This document shows positions 19,890-29,601 of a stretch of DNA of 64,000 bases, in pieces. The DNA is from CAXXOK01 sp963675655 (lineage in GTDB: Bacteria > Bacillota > Clostridia > Christensenellales > Aristaeellaceae): contig OY776489.1 in assembly GCA_963675655.1 (NCBI GenBank), forward strand, positions 1,550,001 to 1,614,000, written 5' to 3'. The notes beneath the pieces are model-generated. The model did not search any database, was not told where the DNA came from, and saw nothing but the letters and a program-made list of their open reading frames with translations. Every line of letters begins with the position of its first letter. The first letter of the stretch is position 1. Position numbers and translations under genes: made by a program.

Positions 19890-19942
19890 TCCAATGCCTC
19901 CTATGTCTATATTATTAAGGATTTCCATCCTTTTGACTTTGT

Positions 19943-21601
19943 TTATTCCAGCCAGAGCACTTCGTACGGGCCGAGAGAGTCCGCCTTACCGAACCGCCTG
20001 CCTGAAATGATGTCCGATCCTTCCTCGTTTATCGGTATCGTCTCATTCGATACATTGATTCTGACCCGAATGGTTATCCCTGTGTTTTCATTGTGCCTTG
20101 TGATGGAAAACACATGCGGGTTAATATATTCGCTGGTTTGGGCTGCTTGGGGTGAAAACGCTGATGACGATTTCCGCGCTTGCAGTAGTTTGACGTATTG
20201 GCGGAACACCTGAGATCGTAAAGATTTCGTATCGTTGAGTTGCCCAAACAGTTGCGCTTTATCCAATTTCTCCCGGTTGATGCGTCTGTTGATTCCTGAA
20301 GCATTCATTCCCCTGATGTCGTTTTCACTGCCCAATAGGCTGTGGATATATATGCCCGGCATGCCGACAACCGAGAGCAAGATTGCCTGTGATGCCATAA
20401 ATTTCCTGGTTTTCTCAGCAACATCATCCGCGGGGCTGCAGATCAGGCTCAGAAAGGAAATGTTCAGCTCGTAGGGCTTTGGGCTGCCATCGGGAAGATT
20501 TCGCCAAGACACTTTTCCGCCTTTGGAAATCACGGCGTCGACCATTGCCTGAATATCATCGTTGCTGAGCAAGCCTTCAAGCGGCCGCAGTCCAATACCA
20601 TCATGTGACGCCAGAAAATTGAAATACGTAGCGTTTTGCTTGATCGGATCAAGCTGGTCGTACCAGTTGAGCAATACGTTCGTATCCCCTGATAAAAACG
20701 CATGAGCGACCAACGGCGGCAGCGGGAACTGATATACCATATGCGCCTCATCGAAGTTGCTGCCGAAGTAGCTGATGTTCTCCTTGTGCGGCGTGTTGGT
20801 CTCCGTGATGATGATGACATCGGGATCGACTTGTTCGATCACCATACGCATCAAGCGAATCAACATATGCGTTTTGGGATGATGCATACAGCGGGTTCCC
20901 AGTTCTTTCCACAGAAACCCTACGGCATCTAGTCGAAGGTACCGTGCGCCTTGCGCCACATAGAACAACAGAACGTCCAATATATCGATCAGCGTATCGG
21001 GGTTTGCGTAATTAAGATCAATTTGATCTTCACTGAACGTCGTCCAAACGTGTTTTCTGCCAAAGGCCGTATCAAATGCCGTCAGTAAAGGCAGCGCTCT
21101 GGGCCGTGTAACAGCAGAATAGTCGGCAACAGGGTCGCATTCAATAAAATAGTTTCTATACTTTCCCTCCCCGTCCAGATACCGCTGAAACCAACTGCTT
21201 TGGCGTGAAATGTGGTTGACCACCGCGTCAAACATCAAATCATACCGGTCTGCCAGCGTTTGAACATCGTCCCATGTCCCTATCGTGCTGCGCGGCTTTT
21301 TATAATCAATCACCGAAAACCCATCATCGGATGAATACTCGAAGAATGGAAGCAGATGAATGGCGGAAACCGCGTCTTTGATATAAGCTGTAAACAAATC
21401 CGAGAGGCTTTGTATGCCCGTTTCATGCTCCGAAAGGATCGTGTCGCCGTATGTAATCACCATCGCATCTCGCTCGTCTACCCATCGGTTTGTTCCTGTC
21501 TGCCGTCTCGGATACCGTTCCAGCAAGTGCTGGATCTGTACGCGTATCCGCTCCGCTTCCCCGGGATATAACATGTTCAGCAACGACTGGATCAGATCCA
21601 T
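19943..21601 (-). CDS. GH13_18 glycoside phosphorylase (sucrose/glucosylglycerate phosphorylase type)
   Basis: A 552-residue alpha-amylase-superfamily enzyme of subfamily GH13_18. The catalytic triad is visible: nucleophile D225 (YLRLDAVGF), acid/base E267 (IIITETNTPH) and transition-state stabiliser D334 (ASHDGIGLRP). These enzymes split alpha-glucosides with phosphate to give glucose 1-phosphate. The N-terminal WVDERDAMVITYGDTILSE looks like the glucosylglycerate/YcjM branch rather than classical sucrose phosphorylase, and the neighbouring mannosidases favour a glucosylglycerate-type substrate. The gene is first in the operon, 53 bases before the binding-protein gene, and carries a LacI-type operator 31 bases upstream. 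Confidence 0.85.
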   Translation of the reverse strand: MDLIQSLLNMLYPGEAERIRVQIQHLLERYPRRQTGTNRWVDERDAMVITYGDTILSEHETGIQSLSDLFTAYIKDAVSAIHLLPFFEYSSDDGFSVIDYKKPRSTIGTWDDVQTLADRYDLMFDAVVNHISRQSSWFQRYLDGEGKYRNYFIECDPVADYSAVTRPRALPLLTAFDTAFGRKHVWTTFSEDQIDLNYANPDTLIDILDVLLFYVAQGARYLRLDAVGFLWKELGTRCMHHPKTHMLIRLMRMVIEQVDPDVIIITETNTPHKENISYFGSNFDEAHMVYQFPLPPLVAHAFLSGDTNVLLNWYDQLDPIKQNATYFNFLASHDGIGLRPLEGLLSNDDIQAMVDAVISKGGKVSWRNLPDGSPKPYELNISFLSLICSPADDVAEKTRKFMASQAILLSVVGMPGIYIHSLLGSENDIRGMNASGINRRINREKLDKAQLFGQLNDTKSLRSQVFRQYVKLLQARKSSSAFSPQAAQTSEYINPHVFSITRHNENTGITIRVRINVSNETIPINEEGSDIISGRRFGKADSLGPYEVLWLE

Positions 21602-21631
21602 GCTTTATACCTCATTGATTGACTTCATAAA

Positions 21632-21648
21632 ATGTCTATCGTTGTCAT
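21632..21648 (-). promoter_or_regulatory. LacI-type operator O1
   Basis: ATGTCTATCGTTGTCAT, 31 bases upstream of the phosphorylase start. It differs by one base from the two 17-mers in front of the lacI gene and is an imperfect palindrome with a central CG, as LacI/GalR family sites are. It probably lets the adjacent regulator control the glycoside operon. Confidence 0.75.
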
Positions 21649-21695
21649 TTTTTGAAACAGCAAACATTGTTCTCTGATTCATGCGGTTGAAACGC

Positions 21696-22700
21696 TTAGG
21701 TGCTCTCCCGTTGAACAATAGTGCTTGGAATAAACGTTGTCTTCTCCTCCATGTCACAGGTGCCATTAATGATTTTCGCCAGTTTATCTATAATGTTTTT
21801 GGCAAATACATCACAGTGCTGGTCAATTACCGACATGGAAGGATAGAGGTATTTACATATACTCAAATCATCAATTCCCAACACGGATACATCATCCGGA
21901 ATTTTCTGATTCATTTCATTCAGAGCCCGGTATGCGCCAATCGTTCTTTCTGAACCGGAGATAAACAGCGCATTAAATTCAAATTCCTTTCGTACTCTGA
22001 TCACCGTATCATGTACCGCACTCATACTATCCACATCATAAACAATTTTATAGTCAATCTTGTTCTGTTTGGCAATCTCTTCAAAGCCGCTTGCCCTGAG
22101 AGTATTAACATTGAACTGTTTCTGCCCCAGCAGGAAGCATATTTTCCGGTATCCCTTTTGGATCAAATGGCTGCATCCGAGTTTCCCGATATTGTAGTTG
22201 TCGGCATCAACCCATGTTACCGCGGGATCATCCGTTTGCCCGACTAGCACATAGGGAATTTTCTGTCTGTTTAGAAACTGAAGCCGAACATCGTTGTTTG
22301 TATTATCAAGAAGGATTGCGCCGTCTGCCATCTTATTTGCCAGCAAGTGAAATCCGTCTGTTTCATCGTCAATGTGCCCCGTAGCACTGGATGGTGTGAT
22401 GATAATTTTCTGGCCGTGCTGTTTCGCTTCTACAAATAAACTTGCCATCAGCTTCGTGTGCCACATACCCCAATACTTGTTTTTATGCTTATCAACAAAA
22501 ACTACGATGATATTGGTTTTCTTGTTGCGTAACCCCTGCGCTAATATATTTGCCCGGTAGCCCTTCTCGCGCATCATTTTTAAAATTTTTTCTTTGGTCT
22601 CGGCTTTTACCTGGCTACTCCCATTTAATACACGGGAAACAGTTTTAACGGAAACACCACACATGGTTGCGATGTCTATAATCGTAATATTCCGTTCCAT
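21696..22700 (-). CDS. LacI-family transcriptional regulator
   Basis: 334 residues. The N-terminal helix-turn-helix (ITIIDIATMCGVSVKTVSRVL, about residues 5-25) with the hinge helix through residue 60 is classic LacI. The rest is the periplasmic-binding-protein-like effector domain (VLGIDDLSICKYLYPSMSVIDQ). It is encoded directly upstream of, and in the same direction as, the glycoside operon. Operator-like motifs lie both at its own promoter (two copies) and before the operon, indicating autoregulation plus local control. The inducer is presumably the imported glycoside or a sugar phosphate from it. Confidence 0.92.
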   Translation of the reverse strand: MERNITIIDIATMCGVSVKTVSRVLNGSSQVKAETKEKILKMMREKGYRANILAQGLRNKKTNIIVVFVDKHKNKYWGMWHTKLMASLFVEAKQHGQKIIITPSSATGHIDDETDGFHLLANKMADGAILLDNTNNDVRLQFLNRQKIPYVLVGQTDDPAVTWVDADNYNIGKLGCSHLIQKGYRKICFLLGQKQFNVNTLRASGFEEIAKQNKIDYKIVYDVDSMSAVHDTVIRVRKEFEFNALFISGSERTIGAYRALNEMNQKIPDDVSVLGIDDLSICKYLYPSMSVIDQHCDVFAKNIIDKLAKIINGTCDMEEKTTFIPSTIVQREST

Positions 22701-22721
22701 CCAATTTCCCCTCTTAGCGGA

Positions 22722-22738
22722 ATGTCCATCGTTGTCAT
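22722..22738 (-). promoter_or_regulatory. LacI-type operator O2
   Basis: ATGTCCATCGTTGTCAT, 22 bases upstream of the lacI start, identical to the copy at 22767-22783. Its position between ribosome site and promoter suits repression of lacI itself. Confidence 0.72.
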
Positions 22739-22766
22739 TTGATAAGATGGCTACAATTGATTCTAC

Positions 22767-22783
22767 ATGTCCATCGTTGTCAT
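22767..22783 (-). promoter_or_regulatory. LacI-type operator O3
   Basis: ATGTCCATCGTTGTCAT, 45 bases further upstream than O2, next to the TATAAT-containing A/T-rich stretch at about 22784-22800. The pair could bind two dimers or loop to the operator before the phosphorylase about 1.1 kb away. Confidence 0.72.
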
Positions 22784-23390
22784 ATAATATTATATAAACT
22801 CTTTGTACCTAAACCCATTCTATACGACCATTTCTTACTTGTCAACCCAAAACAAGTACAAAAATACAAAAAAGCATGCGGGAACGGATGCCAGACCAAT
22901 CGCCATATTTGAAAAGGATGATGTTACTTTATATCAATCATTAGGTGGTCAGCAGAAAATTTATTGTTGGCGTGAGAGAAGAAGTGGTATACTGGTCGCA
23001 ACAGCAATTTTTAGCATTACAATCTTGACCCTATACTGCTGGCGGACGGCCGCGCAACGCAATTTAATACTAACGAAAGAACCCTGGCGATGGCTGATAA
23101 CCGAAAGAAAGACAACGACCGAAGCGAAGAGGAGAAAGACGCATTCCTCGAATTACCGAGCGGGGAAACATGGCATCTAGTATTGCAGGGACAAAAGATC
23201 GCAAGTATAATGCTTGTCTGGCCAACGCTGCTCAACAACGGAAATTATGCGTTCAGTAGCATACATTCTTCCACTAACCGGCATATGCGTGTCAGTTCTT
23301 AGATAACCGTGCTCTGCTAAGGCTGCGTATTTTAGCGGGAGCGGTATTCATAAAGCTTAAATCCAAATCAGAATTTAAGGAGGTGCGATA
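22784..23390. other. intergenic, possible decayed coding DNA
   Basis: About 600 bases between the divergent lacI and GH3 genes. Short plus-strand frames at 22900-23300 look partly protein-like but are broken and not recognised. The last 20 bases hold TTTAAGGAGGTGCGATA, the strong ribosome site of the GH3 gene. The first part presumably holds the lacI promoter. Confidence 0.4.
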
Positions 23391-25748
23391 ATGCAAACAG
23401 TTAGAAAATGGCAGCGAATCAAGTATATGCCCGCAACCGCGCTTGGCTCCGACGAACGCCGTGTGACAGGGAACCGGGAGCATGCTGATCTAGCGCGGCG
23501 TGCTGCCCGGGAAGGTATGGTCTTGCTGAAGAATGCCCGCTGCACGCTTCCGTTTGACAACGGCACAAAGCTGGCTGTCTTTGGAAAAGCACAGGCGGAC
23601 TATGTTAAGGGCGGCGGCGGGAGCGGTGACACCAAAGTCGCCTATGAGCGCAGCTTGCTCAGCGGCCTGCAGGAAAAGGAAAGCGAAAGCCGGCTGACTC
23701 TGTTCGCTCCGCAATCTGCGTATTATACCGCCGACGTTACCGAACAATACCTAAACGGATGCAGTCCCGGAAAAACAGTCGAGCCGCCAATCCCGGATAC
23801 GCTTTTGGAACAGGCGAAAACATTTACCGATACCGCGCTCATTACCATTAGCCGCTATTCGTGCGAGGGATCGGATCGGGTCGCCACGCCTTTTGACGGG
23901 GATTTTTACCTCAGTCATGAAGAAACCCTGATGGTGGAAACAGTCCAAACGAATTTCATGCATGTGATCGTCGTACTCAACGTCGGTGGAATCGTTGATA
24001 CCAGCTGGTTCCGCGATAACAATCAGATCAGTGCAGCGTTACTGGCCTGGCAGGGCGGTATTGAAGGCGGTTCGGCGGCAGCAGGTATTCTGTGCGGGGA
24101 TGAATGCCCGTCCGGTCGCCTGAACGATACCTTCGCTTTGAATTTTGAATCGTATCCGTCCTCGTTGGACTTTCATAAAAGCGACAATTTCGTGGAGTAT
24201 CAGGATGATATTTATGTGGGGTATCGCTATTTTGAGACGATTCCAAGCGCTGCGCAAACTGTTTGCTATCCGTTTGGCTATGGCTTAAGCTAAACAGAAT
24301 TTTCATACGGGGATTTAGAATGCAGACAACTTAGCGACGGATTTACGGCAAATGCGACCGTAACCAATACTGGGGCTTGCGCCGGCAAACAAGTAATGCA
24401 AGTATACCGCCAGGCCCCGCAAGTGAATCTTGGGAAACCGTATAGGGTGCTGGTCGGTTTTATGAAGACCCGGAAACTGGCTCCGGGCGAGAGCCAGCGG
24501 GTTACTATACATTTCACTATGTTTGATTTTGCAAGCTATGACGATCTGGGAAAGGTACAGGCTTCGGCATGGGTGTTGGAAGCCGGTGAATATCGGTTTT
24601 TGATCGGTGAGAACGTACGGGAAGCGCAAGAGCTTCCGCTGGTTTGGACACTGGAGAAGGACAAGGTTCTGTTCCAGCTAACACCCAAGTGCGTGCCGTC
24701 TCAATTGGGCAACCGCATGAAAGCAGACGGAAGTCTGGAACCTTTGCCCAAGCATCCGGTTCCAACGCGTTACCCTCAGGACGATGCTGTTTTGCCAGTC
24801 AACGGAAAGAACCCCAGCGAAAAATCATTCGCGCAACCGTTCACCAGATGGGGAGATAAATCAATTCCACAGCTGATCGACGTTCATCAGGGAAAGATTT
24901 CGCTTGATAATTTTGTGGACCTATTAACAGCGGAGCAAATGGTCTATCTGCTTGGGGGGCAGCCAAACCGTGGCGTGGCTGATACCTTTGGTTTGGGGAA
25001 TATGATGAAGTACGGAATACCCAATGTTATGACCGCCGATGGACCGGCTGGCCTGCGCATCCAGCCGGATTGCAGCGTGAATACGACGGCGTTTCCCTGT
25101 GCCAGCTTGTTATGCTGCACATGGGATACGGGCTTGCTGTATGAAGTCGGAAAAGCGGGCGCTAAGGAAGTCAAGGAAAATGGCATCGGCGTGTGGCTGA
25201 CGCCAGCCATCAACATTCACCGCAGCCCGTTATGCGGACGCAATTTCGAATACTATTCCGAAGACCCGTTGCTGACCGGGCAGATGGCAACGGCTATGAT
25301 TCGAGGCGTGCAAAGCGAAGGCATTGCGTGCTCGCTTAAGCATTTTACCTGCAATAACAAGGAAATCAACCGCCGCAATTCTGATTCCCACGTTTCCGAG
25401 CATGCATTACACGAACTCTACCTGAAAGGATTCGAGATTTGCGTAAAGCACGCCCAGCCGTGGACAATCATGAGTTCTTGCAATCTGATCAACGGCGTAC
25501 GAGCATCGGAGAACCATGATTTGCTTACCGGCATCCTGCGGGATGAATGGGGATTCGACGGTCTTGTGACCACAGACTGGTACACATACGGAGACCAGTA
25601 CCGTGAAATAGCCGCCGGAAATGATATAAAAATGGGCTGCGGTATGCCGGAACACACGCTGTAAAAAATAGATGAAGGACAGCTGCTTATGCACAGTGTT
25701 CGCAGTAGCGTTAAACGCTTACTCAAGTTGATCCTGAGACTTGAGTAG
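23391..25748 (+). pseudogene. GH3 beta-glycosidase with swapped domain order, two in-frame stops
   Basis: About 785 codons of a GH3 glycosidase in the order GH3_C (residues 30-300), Fn3-like (300-420), then the catalytic GH3_N barrel (450-785), an order known for some Bacillota enzymes. The candidate nucleophile D is in GFDGLVTTDWYTYG. TAA at 24291-24293 interrupts YGLS-TEFSYGDL, where family members have a residue such as Tyr, and the same frame continues at once. A second TAA at 25662-25664 interrupts PEHTL-KIDEGQLL, and the frame then runs on to TAG at 25746. There are no frameshifts. As it stands the gene makes only a 300-residue fragment lacking the catalytic barrel. Confidence 0.88.
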
Positions 25749-25831
25749 CCGGTTTATAATGATAGCTTTGAGCCTGATCCTGTACAACGTACACAGAAAT
25801 AGCATTTGAAGGGGAATGATAGGATACTTTA

Positions 25832-26539
25832 ATGGAAGGCCAGGTCGACATTTCCAGAACGCTGCGCTCCTAGAACGTGCAGGGTGCTATTTTCCTGGGG
25901 ATGTTTGATGATGAAATCACAGAAATTTACTCGCAAAGTCATGTGCCGATGGTCTTTATCGACAGTTATAGCACGGCGCGCAGTATTTCCAGCGTAGGAA
26001 TCGACGATTACAAAGGGGCGTAGATGGCTGCCGATTACCTGCTGCGACAGGGACACCGGTCGATTGCGTTTGTCAGTCCGCCGGAGTATACAAACGACAT
26101 CATTCAGCACCGTATCAAGGGATTTATAGATAAACTGGCGGAATACGGATTGCAGATTCCCAAAGAAAATCGCATTGTGCTGGAATCCGCCATTGAGCTC
26201 GAATCCGCAAACAAAGCGGTGCAGGTGATCATTGAGATCAAGCAGTCAGTAATCGCAGCGTTCATCACGAGCGATCAAACCGCCGCCTCAATTATCAGCG
26301 ACCTGACCAAACGGGGGATCCGCGTTCCGAAAGAAATATCCATCGTTGGATTTGATAACATTCCGATCAGCGTGCAAACCTCCCCGCAGCTGACCACCAT
26401 CGCACAGGATCTGGAGAAAAAGGCGTCGCTGGCCGTGGACATTCTGAACAACAGGATGAAAAGCCCCAATGCCTCCGCCGAATCCCATGTCCTTGATATT
26501 GATCTGATGATCCGCGATTCCGTTGCAAAGCATTGCTGA
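25832..26539 (+). pseudogene. LacI-family regulator, lacking its HTH, two in-frame stops
   Basis: The effector-binding half of a LacI-family regulator. The sequence with GAIFLGMFDDEITEIYSQS, then MAADYLLRQGHRSIAFVSPP and EISIVGFDNIPISVQTSPQL, is typical, but no N-terminal helix-turn-helix is found upstream. TAG codons at 25871-25873 and 26021-26023 interrupt an otherwise continuous frame; both could come from CAG by one transition. It follows the broken GH3 gene in the same direction and presumably once regulated it. The longest remaining frame starts at 26024. Confidence 0.82.
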
Positions 26540-26565
26540 AATATAAATCAATTTCATTCAAAAAT

Positions 26566-26592
26566 AACGCCCATTGAGGTTCAATGGGCGTT
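26566..26592 (-). terminator. terminator between convergent genes
   Basis: AACGCCCATTGA and its exact complement flank a 3-base loop. On the minus strand the stem is followed by TTATTTTTG, which suits termination of the GDPD transcript; on the plus strand it may also stop the lacI remnant. Confidence 0.7.
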
Positions 26593-26645
26593 GAAATGGA
26601 TGTTCTTAATGTGACGAAAGGATCGCCTGCACATAGTTGAATTTT

Positions 26646-28544
26646 CTACGGCGTAATCTTTAAGGTGACAGGATTTGCATACATGTAATAGGCACCGTAG
26701 TCCTTGCCAGAGATGATCAGCGGAATCCGCACACACAGAAGCAGCAGGCATTCGCCCGGTTTTAACGCTGTGATCGATCCTGCTTCTATCGTGATATGCT
26801 TCTGACCGGATACAACAATTGGTTCGACTTCCGCTACGGTATAGTTTTCGCCAGTATGCGTAGTCATCTCCACGTTGAATACGTCTGACGCTGCAATTGT
26901 CTGCCCTTCCTGCATGTCTCCATCAGTTGCGGCAAACAGTTCCGGCAACGCGGAAGCCCAGGTGGAAAAAGTCGTCGTTAAGCCATTGATGCCTTTGAGA
27001 TAATCCTTGGCAAACTGCGCCGGGGTATTGTAGGTCCACGGCCATGACGTAATTCCGTAGCGGCGCCCATACTCCAGCATCGCGTATGAAAGATTCGCGC
27101 TGGAGGGGTTATATGTGCCGTTGAAAGGCCCAGTAACACGATTCAGCGCCAACACGGCCTCCAAGGCATTCCCATCCGCCTCGCTCACAAGTTTCGTGTG
27201 GTTCTCATACGGGATTTCCGTTTCTGGATTGAATACCTTTCCTGAGCGCATATCCCTCGCTTTCGCGTCGTCATAGCCCAGGCAGCCCAAAGACATTTCC
27301 GGCCAATTTTCGGCCATCACCTGTAATATAGACGTGTTGAAAGAGATTACGTTCACCTGATCCTCAACGTTATATTCCCTGGCCAGAACTTTCAGCTTTT
27401 AAACAACCTCTGGATTTTTAGATTTGATCTCAACCATATGGATGATATCCGTATCCTCAAAGGCAGTAAACAGCTCCCGCAGGGATGGTATACGGTCCTC
27501 AGGAGACACGGAAATGCTTCCGTATGTGGAGTCCTTTGCAGGGGTATGGTTCTTTTGCTGCACACCATTGGCGGAATCACTGTCAAACAGGATCGCTAGG
27601 AGTTCCGCAAGCGTCAATGCCTCGGTGTTTGTAATGTCAGCGCGGTTGAACAACCTTTTCAGCGAGCTGTCGTGGAGAATGAAAGTCTCGCCGTCTGCGC
27701 TGAGATAAATATCATACTCCAACAAATCCGCGCCGGCATCTGCGGCTGCTTGTTCCGACTGGAACGTGTTTTCCACGTACTCACTTGGGAGCCCGCGATG
27801 GCCGATCATCATAGGCTGCCAAAGCAGTACCGACATGTCGGCCGTAAACCATTCTGCCGCGCTGCGGGCAGCTTTCATATCCTGCACCATTAGGCCATCA
27901 ACGCCATTTGTAATCGCGGTCAATGTTTCTGTCAAATCATCGCTTGTGCGCATCCAAACAGTAATCAGTCTGCTTTGCAAGTATTTCACAGCTTTAGGCG
28001 TCGCAGTCTGCGAGGATATCAGCGCAATCCTAGCACCCGCTGCATTGGTGATTTCAACTGCATTGCCCAGTTCTTCCTTTGTCATTGCTCGTACCGTATC
28101 GGAGAAATCGACCACACATCTTACGGACGGTAATTCATCTTTGATGGTTCTTGCCAATGAAGCGTTTTCCGCCATGACAGCGACCATCACATCCATCCGG
28201 TCATTCGCCTGCAGATAGGCAATCAATTCTTTCGCTGCTTCATCCGTTTGTACATATAGGCCGGGCACGGTGTCTCCTGCAATGGCGAGAAATTCATCAA
28301 GGGTATTGCCTGCATTCGCAATCTGCAAGGCTTCATCTACATGAGCAAAAATCGAATCCGTTTTCGCTTTCAACTGCTCTGATGAAACTCCATCGTCCGC
28401 AACGTTGTAGGCAATCGAAACAGGCAATGCGACAATCGCAGCAGATGATTCGACATTCACATCCTCTTGATTTCGAATAAGCCAAATGCTAACCAGAAAC
28501 CCAAGAAGAAAAACAAACAGGATCAGCATCATTGTCCATTTCAT
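26646..28544 (-). pseudogene. membrane-anchored tandem GDPD protein, one in-frame stop
   Basis: Some 630 codons. A membrane segment at residues 4-23 anchors the protein. Residues 40-250 look like a degenerate GDPD barrel without the catalytic histidines. Residues 255 onward are a canonical GDPD with MIGHRGLPSEYVENT, LLEYDIYLSADG and FILHDSS. TAA at 27399-27401 (minus strand) interrupts NPEVV-KLKVLAREY, and the same frame then continues for another 250 codons to 26646. A single substitution (for example GAA to TAA) explains it. An extracellular phosphodiesterase role is expected for the intact form. Confidence 0.82.
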
Positions 28545-29034
28545 ACTATTGTATGGCCTTTGCTATGATTTTGATTCATCATATGAGCATGGTCTTTGGG
28601 GTGCCATACGCGAATGTGCCTTAGCTAAATGCACCAATCCTGCTCATCAGTACCATTGCATCCCTGACATTGATGATCAAAACAGATTAAAATCAGTATT
28701 GCCTGATTGTATAATGATCATGAATAAAACAATTTCATTCTTACACAATATCTATGGCTTCCCATCTCCACTATATAAGGAGGTTACAACCTTAGATATG
28801 AAATAGCGCTACACTATATTTTATTATTAGAAGATAATCTCCGCGGAATACCGCTTATTGCTGAAATTCGGTTTAAAATGTGTATCGCGCACATAATTTA
28901 CTCAATGTTTGAAAAGGAAAAATTTGGTCATATGGATTTTTAATCGATATATAACCTTTGTTGGACCAGTTTTACAAGGAGCAGGTCCACTGGCGGGTTT
29001 TCCAGCTTTTACTAGGTTGCACCGCGAAAAAACA
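28545..29034. other. intergenic, nothing recognised
   Basis: About 490 A/T-rich bases. A strong ribosome-site-like TATAAGGAGGTTACAA at about 28776 is followed only by ATGAAATAG, perhaps the start of a deleted gene. No other feature was found. Confidence 0.4.
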
Positions 29035-29062
29035 GTGGCCGCCTTATCATCGAGGCGGCCAC
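29035..29062 (-). terminator. operon terminator after the ATC-hydrolase gene
   Basis: GTGGCCGCCT and its exact complement, with an 8-base loop. On the minus strand the stem is followed by TGTTTTTTCG, a good U-tract. It lies 60 bases after the last gene of the dha/liv/cysteine operon. Confidence 0.8.
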
Positions 29063-29121
29063 CGGCATATGGTTTGCGATAGGGGAATCGAGATTCCGCT
29101 TATTATTTCCAATCCGCGTTT

Positions 29122-29601
29122 TTATTTCTTTTTGGTAAAGCAGACTTCGCAGATGGGATCACCCTTGGCAATTGTTTTACCGAGGTGGAATTCGAAGCCC
29201 GGGAACGTGGAGGTGATGCCGCGATCACCGTCCATGGCGATGTCGCAGAGCATCTTGATCTTTTCGGGATCATCCGTCAATTTCTTCCATGCGTTGACCA
29301 ACGGGCAGTAATGGAACTCGATGTTCATTTTATCCGGAGCCACATCGACGTTCATATCGAAGATGCCGCGCACGTTATCATTGGCAAACTCAGGCGCGAA
29401 CTTGATCAGATCGTCCGTTTTGGTGTATTTATGATCGCCGTGGAAGCAGCCGCAAGAGAAGATGGCATCGCGGGCGAAATCATAACCCAGACCGCGCTTC
29501 TGCGCTTCTTCGATCAGGTAATAAAACCAGGTTGCGCGATGCTCGATGGCATCGCGAAGGTCCTGAATGTGTTGTTCATAGGTGATCGTCTCGTTCTTCA
29601 T
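29122..29601 (-). CDS. L-2-amino-thiazoline-4-carboxylate hydrolase family protein
   Basis: 159 residues resembling the ATC-hydrolase family, whose Pseudomonas founder opens L-2-amino-thiazoline-4-carboxylate to S-carbamoyl-cysteine, a precursor of cysteine. The C-terminal block FEFHLGKTIAKGDPICEVCF and the FHYCPLVNAWKKL segment are the family hallmarks; conserved cysteines include C50, C52, C99, C151 and C154. Most members are uncharacterised, so the reaction here is open. The ATG overlaps the 3' end of the regulator gene by 4 bases. A cysteine-desulfidase family gene begins the same operon, so a sulfur amino acid substrate is plausible. Confidence 0.75.
   Translation of the reverse strand: MKNETITYEQHIQDLRDAIEHRATWFYYLIEEAQKRGLGYDFARDAIFSCGCFHGDHKYTKTDDLIKFAPEFANDNVRGIFDMNVDVAPDKMNIEFHYCPLVNAWKKLTDDPEKIKMLCDIAMDGDRGITSTFPGFEFHLGKTIAKGDPICEVCFTKKK

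Noticed and set aside
23391..27401. Stop-codon reassignment or programmed read-through
   Set aside because: TAA, TAG and TGA all occur as interrupting codons, and the same codons end intact genes throughout the window; point-mutation decay is simpler.
28486..28806. 106-codon plus-strand frame after the GDPD pseudogene
   Set aside because: It starts antisense within the GDPD 5' end, has no ribosome site and no recognisable protein.
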